DNA from: DATFRY01 sp963764695 | GTDB taxonomy: Bacteria > Myxococcota_A > Polyangia > Haliangiales > Haliangiaceae | Assembly (NCBI GenBank): GCA_963764695.1 | Contig: CAVXTW010000015.1 | Location: 124,001 to 188,000 of the forward strand | Direction of reading: 5' to 3' | DNA: 64,000 nucleotides | In this document: positions 56,770 through 64,000 of the stretch, piece by piece | Layout of the letters: each line of letters opens with the position of its first letter | How positions within the stretch are numbered: the first letter of the stretch is position 1 | Position numbers and translations under genes: made by a program | Notes under the pieces: generated by a model | Seen by the model: only the letters and a program-made list of their open reading frames with translations | Database searches by the model: none | What the model was told of the DNA's origin: nothing

Positions 56770-58191
56770 TCACTTGAGGTAACCGGCGCGCGTCATCTCG
56801 CGCTGGGTGAGCTGCTGGGCCGCCGCGAGCGCGCGGTCAACGTCGGTCTGGCCGGTGAGCGCGGCCGAGAACTGCTGTCCGACGGACGTGCCGATGCCCT
56901 GGAACTCCGGGATCGCCACGAACTGCACGCCGGTGTACGGGACCGGCTTGACCGTCGGATGCGTCGGATCGGCGGCGTTGATCGAGTCGAGCGTCATCTT
57001 CGCGAACGGCGCGGCCTTCTGGTACTCCGCGTTCTTGTAGAGCGAGGTGCGGGTGCCTGGCGGGACGTTGGCCCATCCCTCCTTCGCGGCGACCAGCTCC
57101 AGGTAGGCCTTGCCCGTCGCCCACGCGACGAACTTCTTGGCCGCGTCGGCCTTCTTCGAGCTGGCCGGGATGGCGAGCGACCAGGCCCACAGCCAGTTGC
57201 CACGCTTGCCCAGCCCCTTGTCCGGTGCGAGCGCGAAGCCGACCTTGTCGGCCACCTTCGACTCCTTCGGGTTGGTCACGAACGAGGCGGCCACGGTGGC
57301 GTCAATCCACATGCCGCACTTGCCGGAGTTGAACAGGGCCAGGTTCTCGTTGAAGCCGTTCGACGAGGCGCCCGGGGGCCCCGCGTCCTTCATCAGCTTC
57401 ACGTAGAAGTCGAGGGTGCTCTTCCACTCCGGCTGGTCGAACTGCGGCTTCCATTGCTCGTCGAACCAGCGCGCCCCGAACGAGTTGGCCATGGCGCTGA
57501 GGAAGGCCATGTTCTCGCCCCAGCCGGCCTTGCCGCGCAGGCAGATGCCGTAGACCTCGCCGGATCGATCGGTGATCTTGCGCGCCGCGTCGGCCACGAA
57601 GTCCCAGGTGGGCGCGTCCGGCATCTGCAGGCCGGCCTTCTCGAACAGGTCCTTGCGGTACATCGTCATCGACGACTCGCCGTAGAACGGCGCCGCGTGG
57701 AGCTTGCCCTCGTAGGTGAGGCCGGCGCGGATCGCCGGCAGCAGATCATCGACGTCGTAGTCGGCGCCGAGATCGTCGAGCGGCATCAGCCAGCCGCGCT
57801 TGGCCCAGATGGGCACCTCGTAGGTGCCGATGGTGAGGAGATCGAACTGGCCGCCCTTGGTGGCGATGTCGGTCGTCACCTTCTGGCGCAGGACGTTCTC
57901 CTCGAGCGTGACCCATTCGACCTCGATACCCGGGTTCTTGGCAGTGAAGTCGGCGGTCAGACCCTGCATGCGGATCATGTCGCCGTTGTTGACGGTGGCG
58001 ATGGTCAGCTTGTTGCTCGCCCCGGCCTTGTCGGATGTCTCCGACTCCTTGCCGCAGGCGTGGAGCAGGGCGACGCCGGCCAGCAGCGCGGTGACCGCGA
58101 TGCGTGGTCGCGTCGCGCGCGCGGCTGGCGACGGCGAAAGCCGAGACGAACAGCGGGTACGGCCCGGTCCGGAAACAGCGATTGGCGCCAT
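56770..58191 (-). CDS. Polyol/sugar ABC transporter substrate-binding lipoprotein
   Basis: 473 residues. A long basic n-region precedes the lipobox ALLHAC (Cys46). The mature protein is a family 1 extracellular solute-binding protein of the SmoE/mannitol-sorbitol type: KLTIATVNNGDMIRMQGLTA, FDLLTIGTYEVPIWAKRGWL, APFYGESSMTMYRKDLFEKA, ALFNSGKCGMWIDATVAA. The GMWIDATVA segment and gene order favour polyols (sorbitol, mannitol, arabitol). The start has a GGGAGGG ribosome site. The mature N-terminus (GKESETSDKAG) has mixed charges rather than an acidic run, as expected for a protein that must face its permease. Confidence 0.94.
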   Translation of the reverse strand: MAPIAVSGPGRTRCSSRLSPSPAARATRPRIAVTALLAGVALLHACGKESETSDKAGASNKLTIATVNNGDMIRMQGLTADFTAKNPGIEVEWVTLEENVLRQKVTTDIATKGGQFDLLTIGTYEVPIWAKRGWLMPLDDLGADYDVDDLLPAIRAGLTYEGKLHAAPFYGESSMTMYRKDLFEKAGLQMPDAPTWDFVADAARKITDRSGEVYGICLRGKAGWGENMAFLSAMANSFGARWFDEQWKPQFDQPEWKSTLDFYVKLMKDAGPPGASSNGFNENLALFNSGKCGMWIDATVAASFVTNPKESKVADKVGFALAPDKGLGKRGNWLWAWSLAIPASSKKADAAKKFVAWATGKAYLELVAAKEGWANVPPGTRTSLYKNAEYQKAAPFAKMTLDSINAADPTHPTVKPVPYTGVQFVAIPEFQGIGTSVGQQFSAALTGQTDVDRALAAAQQLTQREMTRAGYLK

Positions 58192-58377
58192 GGTTTCCCT
58201 CCCCTGGGACTGCTGCGGGCCGGCGGCTTCGCCCCCGCAGTGCCTGATTTCTTCGGCTTTTAACCCCTCCGCGGCGTCTCTGTCAATAAATAAATCAGGC
58301 GGAAGTAATTATTGACCGAGCCTGGCAAGCCCCTGCATTCTCGCGATATAGAAACCTCTTTCATGGGAAGCGACGAC
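58192..58377. promoter_or_regulatory. Divergent control region: AT-rich palindromic operator and promoter
   Basis: An AT-rich inverted repeat spans 58282-58316: left arm GTCAATAAATA, right arm TAATTATTGAC, 10 of 11 positions paired around a 13-base spacer. It is exceptional in this GC-rich sequence and lies between the ABC operon and the ROK gene. On the minus strand, TTGACA (58286-58281) and TTAAAA 17 bases further form a plausible sigma-70 promoter for the operon; the palindrome covers its -35 box. On the plus strand TTGACC (58312-58317) also lies in the palindrome. It is a likely binding site for the ROK protein. Confidence 0.7.
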
Positions 58378-59613
58378 ATGGAACCGGACGCCAGCGCGGA
58401 CTCGGCGGCGGTGCAGTCGCGAGATGGTCGCGGCACCAACCAGACCGGGGTACGCCTCTACAACGAGCGGCTGATCCTGTCGCTCATCCGCCGCCACGGC
58501 AGTCTCACCAAGGTGGACATCGCGCGGCTCACCGGTCTATCGACGCAGACCACGACGGTCGCGATCAACCGGCTCAAGGCCGACGGCCTCTTGCGCGCCG
58601 GCGAGCGCCAGCGCGGGCGCATCGGCCAGCCCGCCGTGCCCTACTCGCTCAACCCGGACGGCGCGTTCGCGCTCGGCCTCAAGATCGGCCGCCGCAGCAG
58701 CGACCTGGTGCTGATGGACTTCGTCGCCGGCATCCGCGCGCGCCGCCGCATCACCTATCAGCATCCAGAGCCGGCCCAGCTGATGAGCTTCGCCGGCGAG
58801 GGCATCCCGGAGCTGGCCGGCGAGCTCAGCGCGCGGCAGCGCGACCGCATCGCCGGCCTCGGCGTGGCGATGCCGTTCGAGCTGTGGAACTGGGAGGCGG
58901 AACTGGACATGCCGGCCGGCACTCTCGGCGAGTGGCGCCGCTTCGACGTGACGGGCGAGCTGTCGCGGCTTGTCGCGCCCTGGCCCGTGCGCGTGTGCAA
59001 CGACGCCACGTCGGCCTGCGCTGCCGAGCTCACCTTCGGCCGCGGCGCCGCGTATCGCGACTTCGCCTACTTCTATGTGGGCGCCTTCGCCGGCGGCGGC
59101 GTCGTGCTCAACGGCAGCCTGTTCCCCGGCCGCAGCGGCAACGCCGGCGCGCTCGGCTCGATGCCAGTCTTGCGGAACGAGCCGACCGGCGCGGCCGGCG
59201 TCCAGCAGCTCATCCGCTCGGCGTCGCTCTACCTGCTCGAGCGCCGCCTCGTCGCCGCCGGCCAGCCCGGCACCGCCATCTGGCTCTCGCCGGACGACTG
59301 GTCGAGCTTCGCGGGCCCCCTCGATTCCTGGATCGACGAGGCGGCAGGCGGGCTGGCCCAGGCCGTCGCCGCGGTGCTCTCGGTCATCGACTTCGAGGCC
59401 GTCGTCATCGACGGCGCCTTCCCCGCCGACGTCCGCCGCCGCCTGGTCGAGCGCACCATCGATCGCTTCGGCGACATGAACCGCCAGGGCCTCACCGACG
59501 CCGCCATCATCGAGGGCTCGGTCGGCCGCGACGCCCGCGCCATCGGCGGCGCCGCCATGCCGCTGCTCGCCGCCTTCGCCCGCGACTTCGACGTCCTCTT
59601 CAAGGCGAGCTGA
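58378..59613 (+). CDS. ROK-family transcriptional regulator
   Basis: 411 residues from the ATG at 58378 (GGAAG upstream); the ATG at 58363 is an alternative. An N-terminal winged helix (RLYNERLILSLIRRHGSLTK, ARLTGLSTQTTTVAINRLK) is followed by a ROK domain (ALGLKIGRRSSDLVLMDF, VRVCNDATSACAAELTFGRG, FYVGAFAGGGVVLNGSLFPG). The zinc-binding CxCGxxGC motif of kinases and Mlc/NagC is absent. It probably acts as a polyol- or sugar-responsive repressor of the divergent ABC operon and of itself. Confidence 0.92.
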   Translation: MEPDASADSAAVQSRDGRGTNQTGVRLYNERLILSLIRRHGSLTKVDIARLTGLSTQTTTVAINRLKADGLLRAGERQRGRIGQPAVPYSLNPDGAFALGLKIGRRSSDLVLMDFVAGIRARRRITYQHPEPAQLMSFAGEGIPELAGELSARQRDRIAGLGVAMPFELWNWEAELDMPAGTLGEWRRFDVTGELSRLVAPWPVRVCNDATSACAAELTFGRGAAYRDFAYFYVGAFAGGGVVLNGSLFPGRSGNAGALGSMPVLRNEPTGAAGVQQLIRSASLYLLERRLVAAGQPGTAIWLSPDDWSSFAGPLDSWIDEAAGGLAQAVAAVLSVIDFEAVVIDGAFPADVRRRLVERTIDRFGDMNRQGLTDAAIIEGSVGRDARAIGGAAMPLLAAFARDFDVLFKAS

Positions 59614-59634
59614 CCGCGGTATGCTCGCGGCTGC

Positions 59635-60657
59635 ATGAGCGACGCCAGCGTCTGGTACATCGGGATCAACGGGCAGCAGCAGGGACCGGTCGGCACGCAG
59701 CAAGTGATCGACCTCATCCGCACGGGGCAGCTGACGCCCGATGCGTATGTCTACGGTCCCGGGCTGGCCGGGTGGACGCCGATCACGCAGGTGGCGGCGT
59801 TCACGCCGGCGTTCCACGGGTCGGCGATGCCGCCGCCACCGCCGCCGCCGGTCGGGCCCGCGCCCGCCGCGGCCGATCAGATCGACTTCGAGATCTTCGG
59901 CGAGGAGATGCAGTTCGTCGAGGTCACGCTCGACCCGGGCGAGGCCGCGGTCGCCGAGGCCGGCTCCTTCTTCTACATGGATCCCGGCATCGAGATGTCA
60001 ACTGTCTTCGGCGACGGCTCGGCGCAGAGCGACCAGCAGGGCTTCATGGGCAAGCTGCTGGGCGGGGCCAAGCGCCTGCTCACCGGCGAGTCGCTGTTCA
60101 TGACCATCTTCGGCAACGCAGCCGGGCAGCGGCGCAAGGTCGCGTTCGCCGCGCCCTACCCCGGCAAGATCATCCCGATGGATCTGCGCCAGCTCGGCGG
60201 CGCCATCCTCTGCCAGAAGGACGCCTTCCTGTGCGCGGCCAAGGGCATCTCGGTCGGCGTGGCGTGGAACAAGAAGGTGGGCGCCGGCCTGTTCGGCGGC
60301 GAGGGATTCATCTTGCAGAAGCTGGAAGGCCAGGGCCTGGCCTTCGTCCACGCCGGCGGCACCATCGTCACCAGGGAGCTCGCCCCGGGCGAGGTGCTGC
60401 GCCTCGACACCGGCTGCCTGGTCGCCTTCGAGCCGCGCGTCGCCTACGACATCCAGTGGATCGGCGGCTTCAAGAGCGCGCTGTTCGGCGGCGAGGGCCT
60501 CTTCTTCGCGACGCTGACGGGGCCCGGCCGCGTGTGGCTACAGTCGCTGCCGTTCAGCCGCCTGGCCGGGCGCATCCTGGCCGCCGCCGCTGCCTCCGGC
60601 TTCGGCCGCGGCCGCGAAGAGGGCTCCATCCTGGGCGGCCTCGGCACCGGCTCGTGA
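59635..60657 (+). CDS. GYF_2 domain fused to AIM24/TIGR00266-like protein
   Basis: 340 residues. Residues about 6-50 are a GYF_2 domain (VWYIGINGQQQGPVGTQQVI and GWTPITQVAAF), which binds proline-rich peptides. A Pro run (PPPPPPPVGP) follows. Residues about 85-310 match the TIGR00266/AIM24-type beta-helix protein family (QFVEVTLDPGEAAVAEAGSF, LRLDTGCLVAFEP, GGFKSALFGGEGLFFATLTG, VWLQSLPFSRLAGRI). AIM24 is mitochondrial in yeast; the bacterial role is unknown. No signal peptide. The proline run could bind the protein's own GYF domain. Confidence 0.88.
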   Translation: MSDASVWYIGINGQQQGPVGTQQVIDLIRTGQLTPDAYVYGPGLAGWTPITQVAAFTPAFHGSAMPPPPPPPVGPAPAAADQIDFEIFGEEMQFVEVTLDPGEAAVAEAGSFFYMDPGIEMSTVFGDGSAQSDQQGFMGKLLGGAKRLLTGESLFMTIFGNAAGQRRKVAFAAPYPGKIIPMDLRQLGGAILCQKDAFLCAAKGISVGVAWNKKVGAGLFGGEGFILQKLEGQGLAFVHAGGTIVTRELAPGEVLRLDTGCLVAFEPRVAYDIQWIGGFKSALFGGEGLFFATLTGPGRVWLQSLPFSRLAGRILAAAAASGFGRGREEGSILGGLGTGS

Positions 60658-60708
60658 GCGCCCTCAGGCAACCATGACCTGATCGGAAGCGATTCGTCAG
60701 GAGAGACA

Positions 60709-61059
60709 ATGCCCCAGCCATCCGCTCTGTACCGACAGGTGATCGATCGACTCGTTCATGAATGTCGCGAGGGACAGGGACAGATCGGGTCGCAGCGCGC
60801 GCGGCAGGGAACATGGAACGTCAGCGCGCGGCCCGACTTCATCCCGGAGCAGCACGCGATCAATGAGTTGCTCGCCCGGATGACGGCCGAGGATCGCGAG
60901 ATCCTCGCGGGGATGCTCCGGGACGCGTTTGTCGGCGGCGTTCATGCGGCGCTCGTCGTGCTCCATGAGGAGGAGGTCCAGCCATTCGAGGATGGATACG
61001 AGGGCACGCCCTTTCACGACTTCATCGGCCGTCTCAACGACTGGCCCTGGCCGGAGTAG
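60709..61059 (+). CDS. Small conserved-looking cytoplasmic protein, unknown
   Basis: 116 residues with GGAGAG before the ATG. It is helical (LYRQVIDRLVHEC, INELLARMTAEDREILAGML) with a distinctive ending (PFHDFIGRLNDWPWPE). The regular codon use and ribosome site make it a real gene. I do not recognise it with certainty. No export signal. Confidence 0.7.
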   Translation: MPQPSALYRQVIDRLVHECREGQGQIGSQRARQGTWNVSARPDFIPEQHAINELLARMTAEDREILAGMLRDAFVGGVHAALVVLHEEEVQPFEDGYEGTPFHDFIGRLNDWPWPE

Positions 61060-61079
61060 ACCAAGAGTAGTGTGAGCGC

Positions 61080-61826
61080 TCAGTCCGGCGACACTTCGCC
61101 CATCACGGTCCACATCCAGGCGCCGCGTACTTTCGTGGCGGTGATGTCGCTGTAGCTGCCGGGTAGCTCCAGGCGGTAGGTTTCCTGGTCGAGCCGGCAC
61201 ATCGGGGTGAGCTCGCCGGCGTCGATCTCCTTGGCGTCGCTCTCGTCGATGAGCTCCCGCCAGCGGGCGGCGAACGCGGCGGCGTCCTTGAACTTCACCT
61301 TCTCGTCCTGATCCTTGAGCGGGAACGCGAACGAGGTGGCGACCGCGGCCGGCTTGCCGGCGACCACCGACCTGACGAAGGCCTTCCAGAACGCGGCGAA
61401 GCCGTCGTTGGCCCAGCAGGTGCGCTTCGATCCGGGGCCGGGCGGCACCAGCAACAGAACAGGCGACGTCGGGTAGTTCGAGAGGCTCGGGCTCAGGATC
61501 AGCGAGGCGCGCTTTCCTTCCCACAGCTTGTCGCCCTCGGCGCTCACGATCGGCGCTGCTCCGAACTCCTTTGTGATGGCGGCGACCGCGGCGGCGACGT
61601 CGGCGCACTTGTCGGACTCGAACCTGACCTTGATCACCTTCTTCTTGCGGTCGATGTCCGGGTACAGCCGACCGGCGCAGCCGTACACGGTCGTCTTGAT
61701 CGTGCCAGCCACCGCCCTCTCCTGGCCGAGCGCGACACCGCCCAGCGACGCGACCTCGGCCCGGACATCAGGCGAGGCCGCGAGCGCGGCGACCAAGAGT
61801 ACGAGTGAGCTGACCGCAACACGCAT
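61080..61826 (-). CDS. Secreted protein, unknown
   Basis: 248 residues from the ATG at 61826, preceded by AAGGAG; an in-frame GTG at 61850 lies upstream of that site and is unlikely. Signal peptide VSSLVLLVAALAASPDVRA, probably cut after Ala. The mature protein has a beta region (GTIKTTVYGCAGRLYPDIDR), a Pro-rich strand (SPVLLLVPPGPGSKRTC) and a C-terminal domain reminiscent of small NTF2-like folds (AAAFAARWRELID). No catalytic motif. Converges on the 116-residue protein gene. Confidence 0.75.
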   Translation of the reverse strand: MRVAVSSLVLLVAALAASPDVRAEVASLGGVALGQERAVAGTIKTTVYGCAGRLYPDIDRKKKVIKVRFESDKCADVAAAVAAITKEFGAAPIVSAEGDKLWEGKRASLILSPSLSNYPTSPVLLLVPPGPGSKRTCWANDGFAAFWKAFVRSVVAGKPAAVATSFAFPLKDQDEKVKFKDAAAFAARWRELIDESDAKEIDAGELTPMCRLDQETYRLELPGSYSDITATKVRGAWMWTVMGEVSPD

Positions 61827-61928
61827 CCTGTGACTCCTTCCCCTCTTCACGCGCGAGACATTAGCTGACTATTGGGCTCACGAGGCCGTCTTGCCTTCCG
61901 CGGTCCGGTCGCCCACGATCCGGACCGC

Positions 61929-63131
61929 GTGCTGCGCAGTCGGGCACCCACGTCGCACCTCGCACTCCTCTGGGCCGGCCAGCTGCTGTCGGCCATCGGC
62001 GATCAGCTGCACCAGGTCGCGCTGATGTGGATCGCGGTCTCCGCGGTGGGGGCCGGCGCGGGGCTTGTCGCGGCGGCGGGGACGGCCGCGCGGCTCGTGT
62101 TCGGCCTGCTCGGCGGCGTCTACTCCGACAGGTGGAATCGACGGCGCGCCATGATCGCGTCGGACCTCGCGCGCGCGGCGCTGGTCGCCACCCTCGCGAT
62201 CGCCGGCGCTGGAGGGCCGCTCGCGCTGTGGCATCTCGCGGCGATCGCCGCCGCGCTGGGCGCGCTCGACGCTCTCTTTCAGCCGGCCTTGCAGGCCAGC
62301 CTCCCCGCGCTGGCCCCCGAGCCGTCGCGACTCCAGCGGATCAACGCCGCGCTCAACATCAACCATCGCGCGGCGCTCGTCGTCGGCCCCATGCTCACCG
62401 GAGCGCTGCTCGGCGTCATCCCGATCACGCAGTTCTTCGCCGTCAACGGCGTGAGCTTCGTGGCGTCGGCCGCCGCGATCGCCTCGCTGGGACGCCACTA
62501 CCGCTGGAAGGGCGGCGCTGATGACCCGGAGGTCGGTCCGCGCCCCATCCTGCGCGAGCTCGCCGACGCCGGACGCGTGGTCGCCGCGCACCCGTGGATG
62601 CCGGCCGCGCTCGTCGCGTTCGTCTGCTCGAACGTGGCGTGGAGCGCCGTGGTGGTCGGGGCACCGCTTTTGGCTCGCGATGTCCTCGGCGGCGGCCCGG
62701 AGACCTACGGCTACGTGATGGGCGGGTACGGCCTGGGCAACGTGCTCAGCAACGTCCTGCTCGGCGTCGTGACGATCAGGCGGCGCGCGGCCGTCTTCTT
62801 CGCCGGCGGGCTGGTGTTCTCGCTCGGTGTGGCCGCGCTCGGGTCGACCACCACCCTGGCCCAGGCGATGGCGATCGCCGCCATCGCCGCCCTGGGCGGG
62901 CCGATGCAGGATCTGATGCTGCTCTCTGCCGTGCAGCTCGACGTCCCTCCCGACAAGATCGGCAAGGTCTTCGCCTTCCGCACCACGATCTCGCAGACCG
63001 GCCTGGGTCTCGGCCTGGTCATCGCGGCGCCGGTGCTCGCGTCGCTGTCCATCCCGCTGGCCATGGCGCTGCTCTCGGCGCCGGCCGCGCTGCTCTCGCT
63101 GGCTGCGCTGTTCCGCTACGGGCGTCGTTGA
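61929..63131 (+). CDS. MFS transporter (DHA3/EntS-like exporter)
   Basis: 400 residues from the GTG at 61929, or 419 from a TTG at 61872; neither has a clear ribosome site. About 12 transmembrane helices. The first (LALLWAGQLLSAIGDQLHQV) and the loop 2-3 motif GGVYSDRWNRRRAMI (MFS motif A) are clear. The overall pattern resembles DHA3 drug or siderophore exporters such as EntS. Substrate unknown; no siderophore genes nearby. Confidence 0.88.
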   Translation: MLRSRAPTSHLALLWAGQLLSAIGDQLHQVALMWIAVSAVGAGAGLVAAAGTAARLVFGLLGGVYSDRWNRRRAMIASDLARAALVATLAIAGAGGPLALWHLAAIAAALGALDALFQPALQASLPALAPEPSRLQRINAALNINHRAALVVGPMLTGALLGVIPITQFFAVNGVSFVASAAAIASLGRHYRWKGGADDPEVGPRPILRELADAGRVVAAHPWMPAALVAFVCSNVAWSAVVVGAPLLARDVLGGGPETYGYVMGGYGLGNVLSNVLLGVVTIRRRAAVFFAGGLVFSLGVAALGSTTTLAQAMAIAAIAALGGPMQDLMLLSAVQLDVPPDKIGKVFAFRTTISQTGLGLGLVIAAPVLASLSIPLAMALLSAPAALLSLAALFRYGRR

Positions 63132-63419
63132 TCGAAGGGCGAGCCGCCGGGGCGGCATCCTGGCCGCCATCTCGCTCGCAAATTGTGCGGCCAGCGCGCA
63201 GCGACAATCACGCGCGTCCGGACGCCGCACCGCGCGGGTCATGAGTCCGGGACCTACGCGCCGACGACACACGATCATCGCTCGCAGAGATCATTGTCGG
63301 CTGGCTTCCGATCAACGATTCGCTCGGTGGCCTGTGCGCGTGCTGCTAGCGTGATTCGCGCGCGGGTGGTGGTGGCCGACTGCCGCGCAGCTCGTCCGCG
63401 GCCCGTAGCAAGGAGCTCC
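63132..63419. other. Intergenic region, small GC hairpins only
   Basis: 288 bases. GCCGCC-GG-GGCGGC (about 63143-63156) just after the MFS stop could end its transcript. It is less GC-rich further on. No gene is seen. It ends in the AAGGAG ribosome site for the next gene. Confidence 0.45.
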
Positions 63420-64000
63420 ATGGAACTCGTCTCCGCGTCGCCCGGTCTCGATTTCGAGCCCGCTCCCATGATCCACGAGCTGGTGGCGCGCGACATGCCC
63501 GCGCCGGAGTACGTGGACGCTCTGCAGCGCTATGCGCGCCTGTCGCGCGCCGCCCGCCATCCTCTGCTCGAGGTCGTGGCCGGCGGAGCGTTCGCCTCGC
63601 ACCGCGCGGCCATGCGCAGCTTCTTCCGCGAGTACTACCACTACAGCCGCCGCTTCACGCGCTTCCTCGCGTCGGTGATGGCCGAGCTGGAGGAGCCGGA
63701 GCACCGCGCGGCGCTCGTCCCCAACACCGCCGAGGAGGCCGGCCATCTCGACGACCGGCACGTGATCGAGCTCATCGCCGCCGGCATCGATCCGGTCAAC
63801 GTGGCCGCACCGCACCCGCAGCTGTTTCGCCGCTTCCTGGTCGCCATCGGCCTGGCTCCCGCCGAGCTCGATCGCGCCACGCCGCACGTGGCCACCGCGG
63901 CGTGGATCCGCTCGTTCGAGGCGCTGTGCCGCACCGACGAGGCGACAGCGGTCGGCGCCCTCGGCATCGCCACCGAGGGGATCGTGCGCGACATGTACCA
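63420..64000 (+). CDS. Haem-oxygenase-like iron-containing redox protein, 3' end outside window
   Basis: Starts at the ATG at 63420 behind AAGGAG and is open to the right edge (193 codons seen). The sequence is all helical with a TENA/PqqC/haem-oxygenase-like pattern: SFFREYYHYSRRFTRFLASV, then PNTAEEAGHLDDRHVIELIA, where Glu and His pairs could hold a diiron site, and a late ALGIATEGIVRDMY helix. Related haem-oxygenase-like dimetal oxidases act on small molecules such as fatty or amino acids. Function here unknown; the C-terminal ligands lie beyond the window. Confidence 0.8.
   Translation, partial: MELVSASPGLDFEPAPMIHELVARDMPAPEYVDALQRYARLSRAARHPLLEVVAGGAFASHRAAMRSFFREYYHYSRRFTRFLASVMAELEEPEHRAALVPNTAEEAGHLDDRHVIELIAAGIDPVNVAAPHPQLFRRFLVAIGLAPAELDRATPHVATAAWIRSFEALCRTDEATAVGALGIATEGIVRDMY

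Overview
The window is a very GC-rich, densely packed bacterial chromosome segment. Coding GC3 is so high that long antisense shadow reading frames appear almost everywhere. The gene content suggests a Myxococcota-like (myxobacterial) host: a zinc-finger/Ser-Thr kinase/TPR protein, many lipoproteins with Asp-rich linkers, a Cys-rich repeat lipoprotein with a lamin-tail-like region, a lipoprotein subtilase with a PKD domain, and a DUF222/13E12-like HNH protein. This assignment is inference from gene style; no marker gene, rRNA, tRNA, CRISPR array or insertion sequence was found.

Layout. 1-9.5 kb: a truncated TPR protein, an NTF2-like protein, an AlkA-like glycosylase whose usual catalytic Asp is Glu, a lipoprotein esterase, two Cys-rich lipoproteins, a 1-Cys peroxiredoxin and a LytS/LytR-type two-component pair with overlapping genes. 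9.5-20.3 kb: a small lipoprotein, an extradiol dioxygenase behind an unusual structured leader, a large receptor kinase, a lipoprotein with an apparent 1-base frameshift, phosphoglucomutase, a ferritin-like protein coupled to a small secreted protein, and an Asp-rich lipoprotein. 20.5-27.3 kb: a minus-strand run of prolyl oligopeptidase, malic enzyme, GMC oxidoreductase and an SMP-30-like lipoprotein. 27.4-30.5 kb: an SDR diverging from a thiol-dioxygenase-like gene followed by an NSS-family symporter. 30.5-36.4 kb: an HNH protein with a partial duplicate of its own sequence upstream, an amidase fused to a degenerate transglycosylase-like domain, a histidine phosphatase whose start codon abuts a perfect 14-bp inverted repeat, and an old-yellow-enzyme homologue. 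36.7-45.5 kb: a frameshifted lipoprotein subtilase, a PAS-GGDEF cyclase, a methyltransferase, two GNATs, a GST, a secreted protein without a normal start codon, and a lipoprotein. 45.7-50.4 kb: a CusBA-like metal efflux pair without an outer-membrane partner. 50.4-53.1 kb: a galactose-oxidase-like copper-radical enzyme. 53.2-59.6 kb: a polyol uptake and oxidation operon with a divergent ROK regulator and an AT-rich palindromic operator candidate. 59.6-64 kb: a GYF_2-AIM24 protein, two uncharacterised proteins, an MFS exporter and the start of a haem-oxygenase-like protein.

How the genes work together. The clearest functional unit is the polyol operon (binding protein, two permeases, ATPase, dehydrogenase) under a ROK repressor. 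Other units are the LytS/LytR pair, the CusB/CusA pair and possibly the thiol dioxygenase with its symporter. The most distinctive global feature is that many non-transport lipoproteins carry an acidic run just after the lipidated cysteine, which may be a sorting or surface-display signal. Three secreted proteins have N-termini that cannot be read in one frame from a normal start. Single-base deletions in the assembly or real mutations could explain these.
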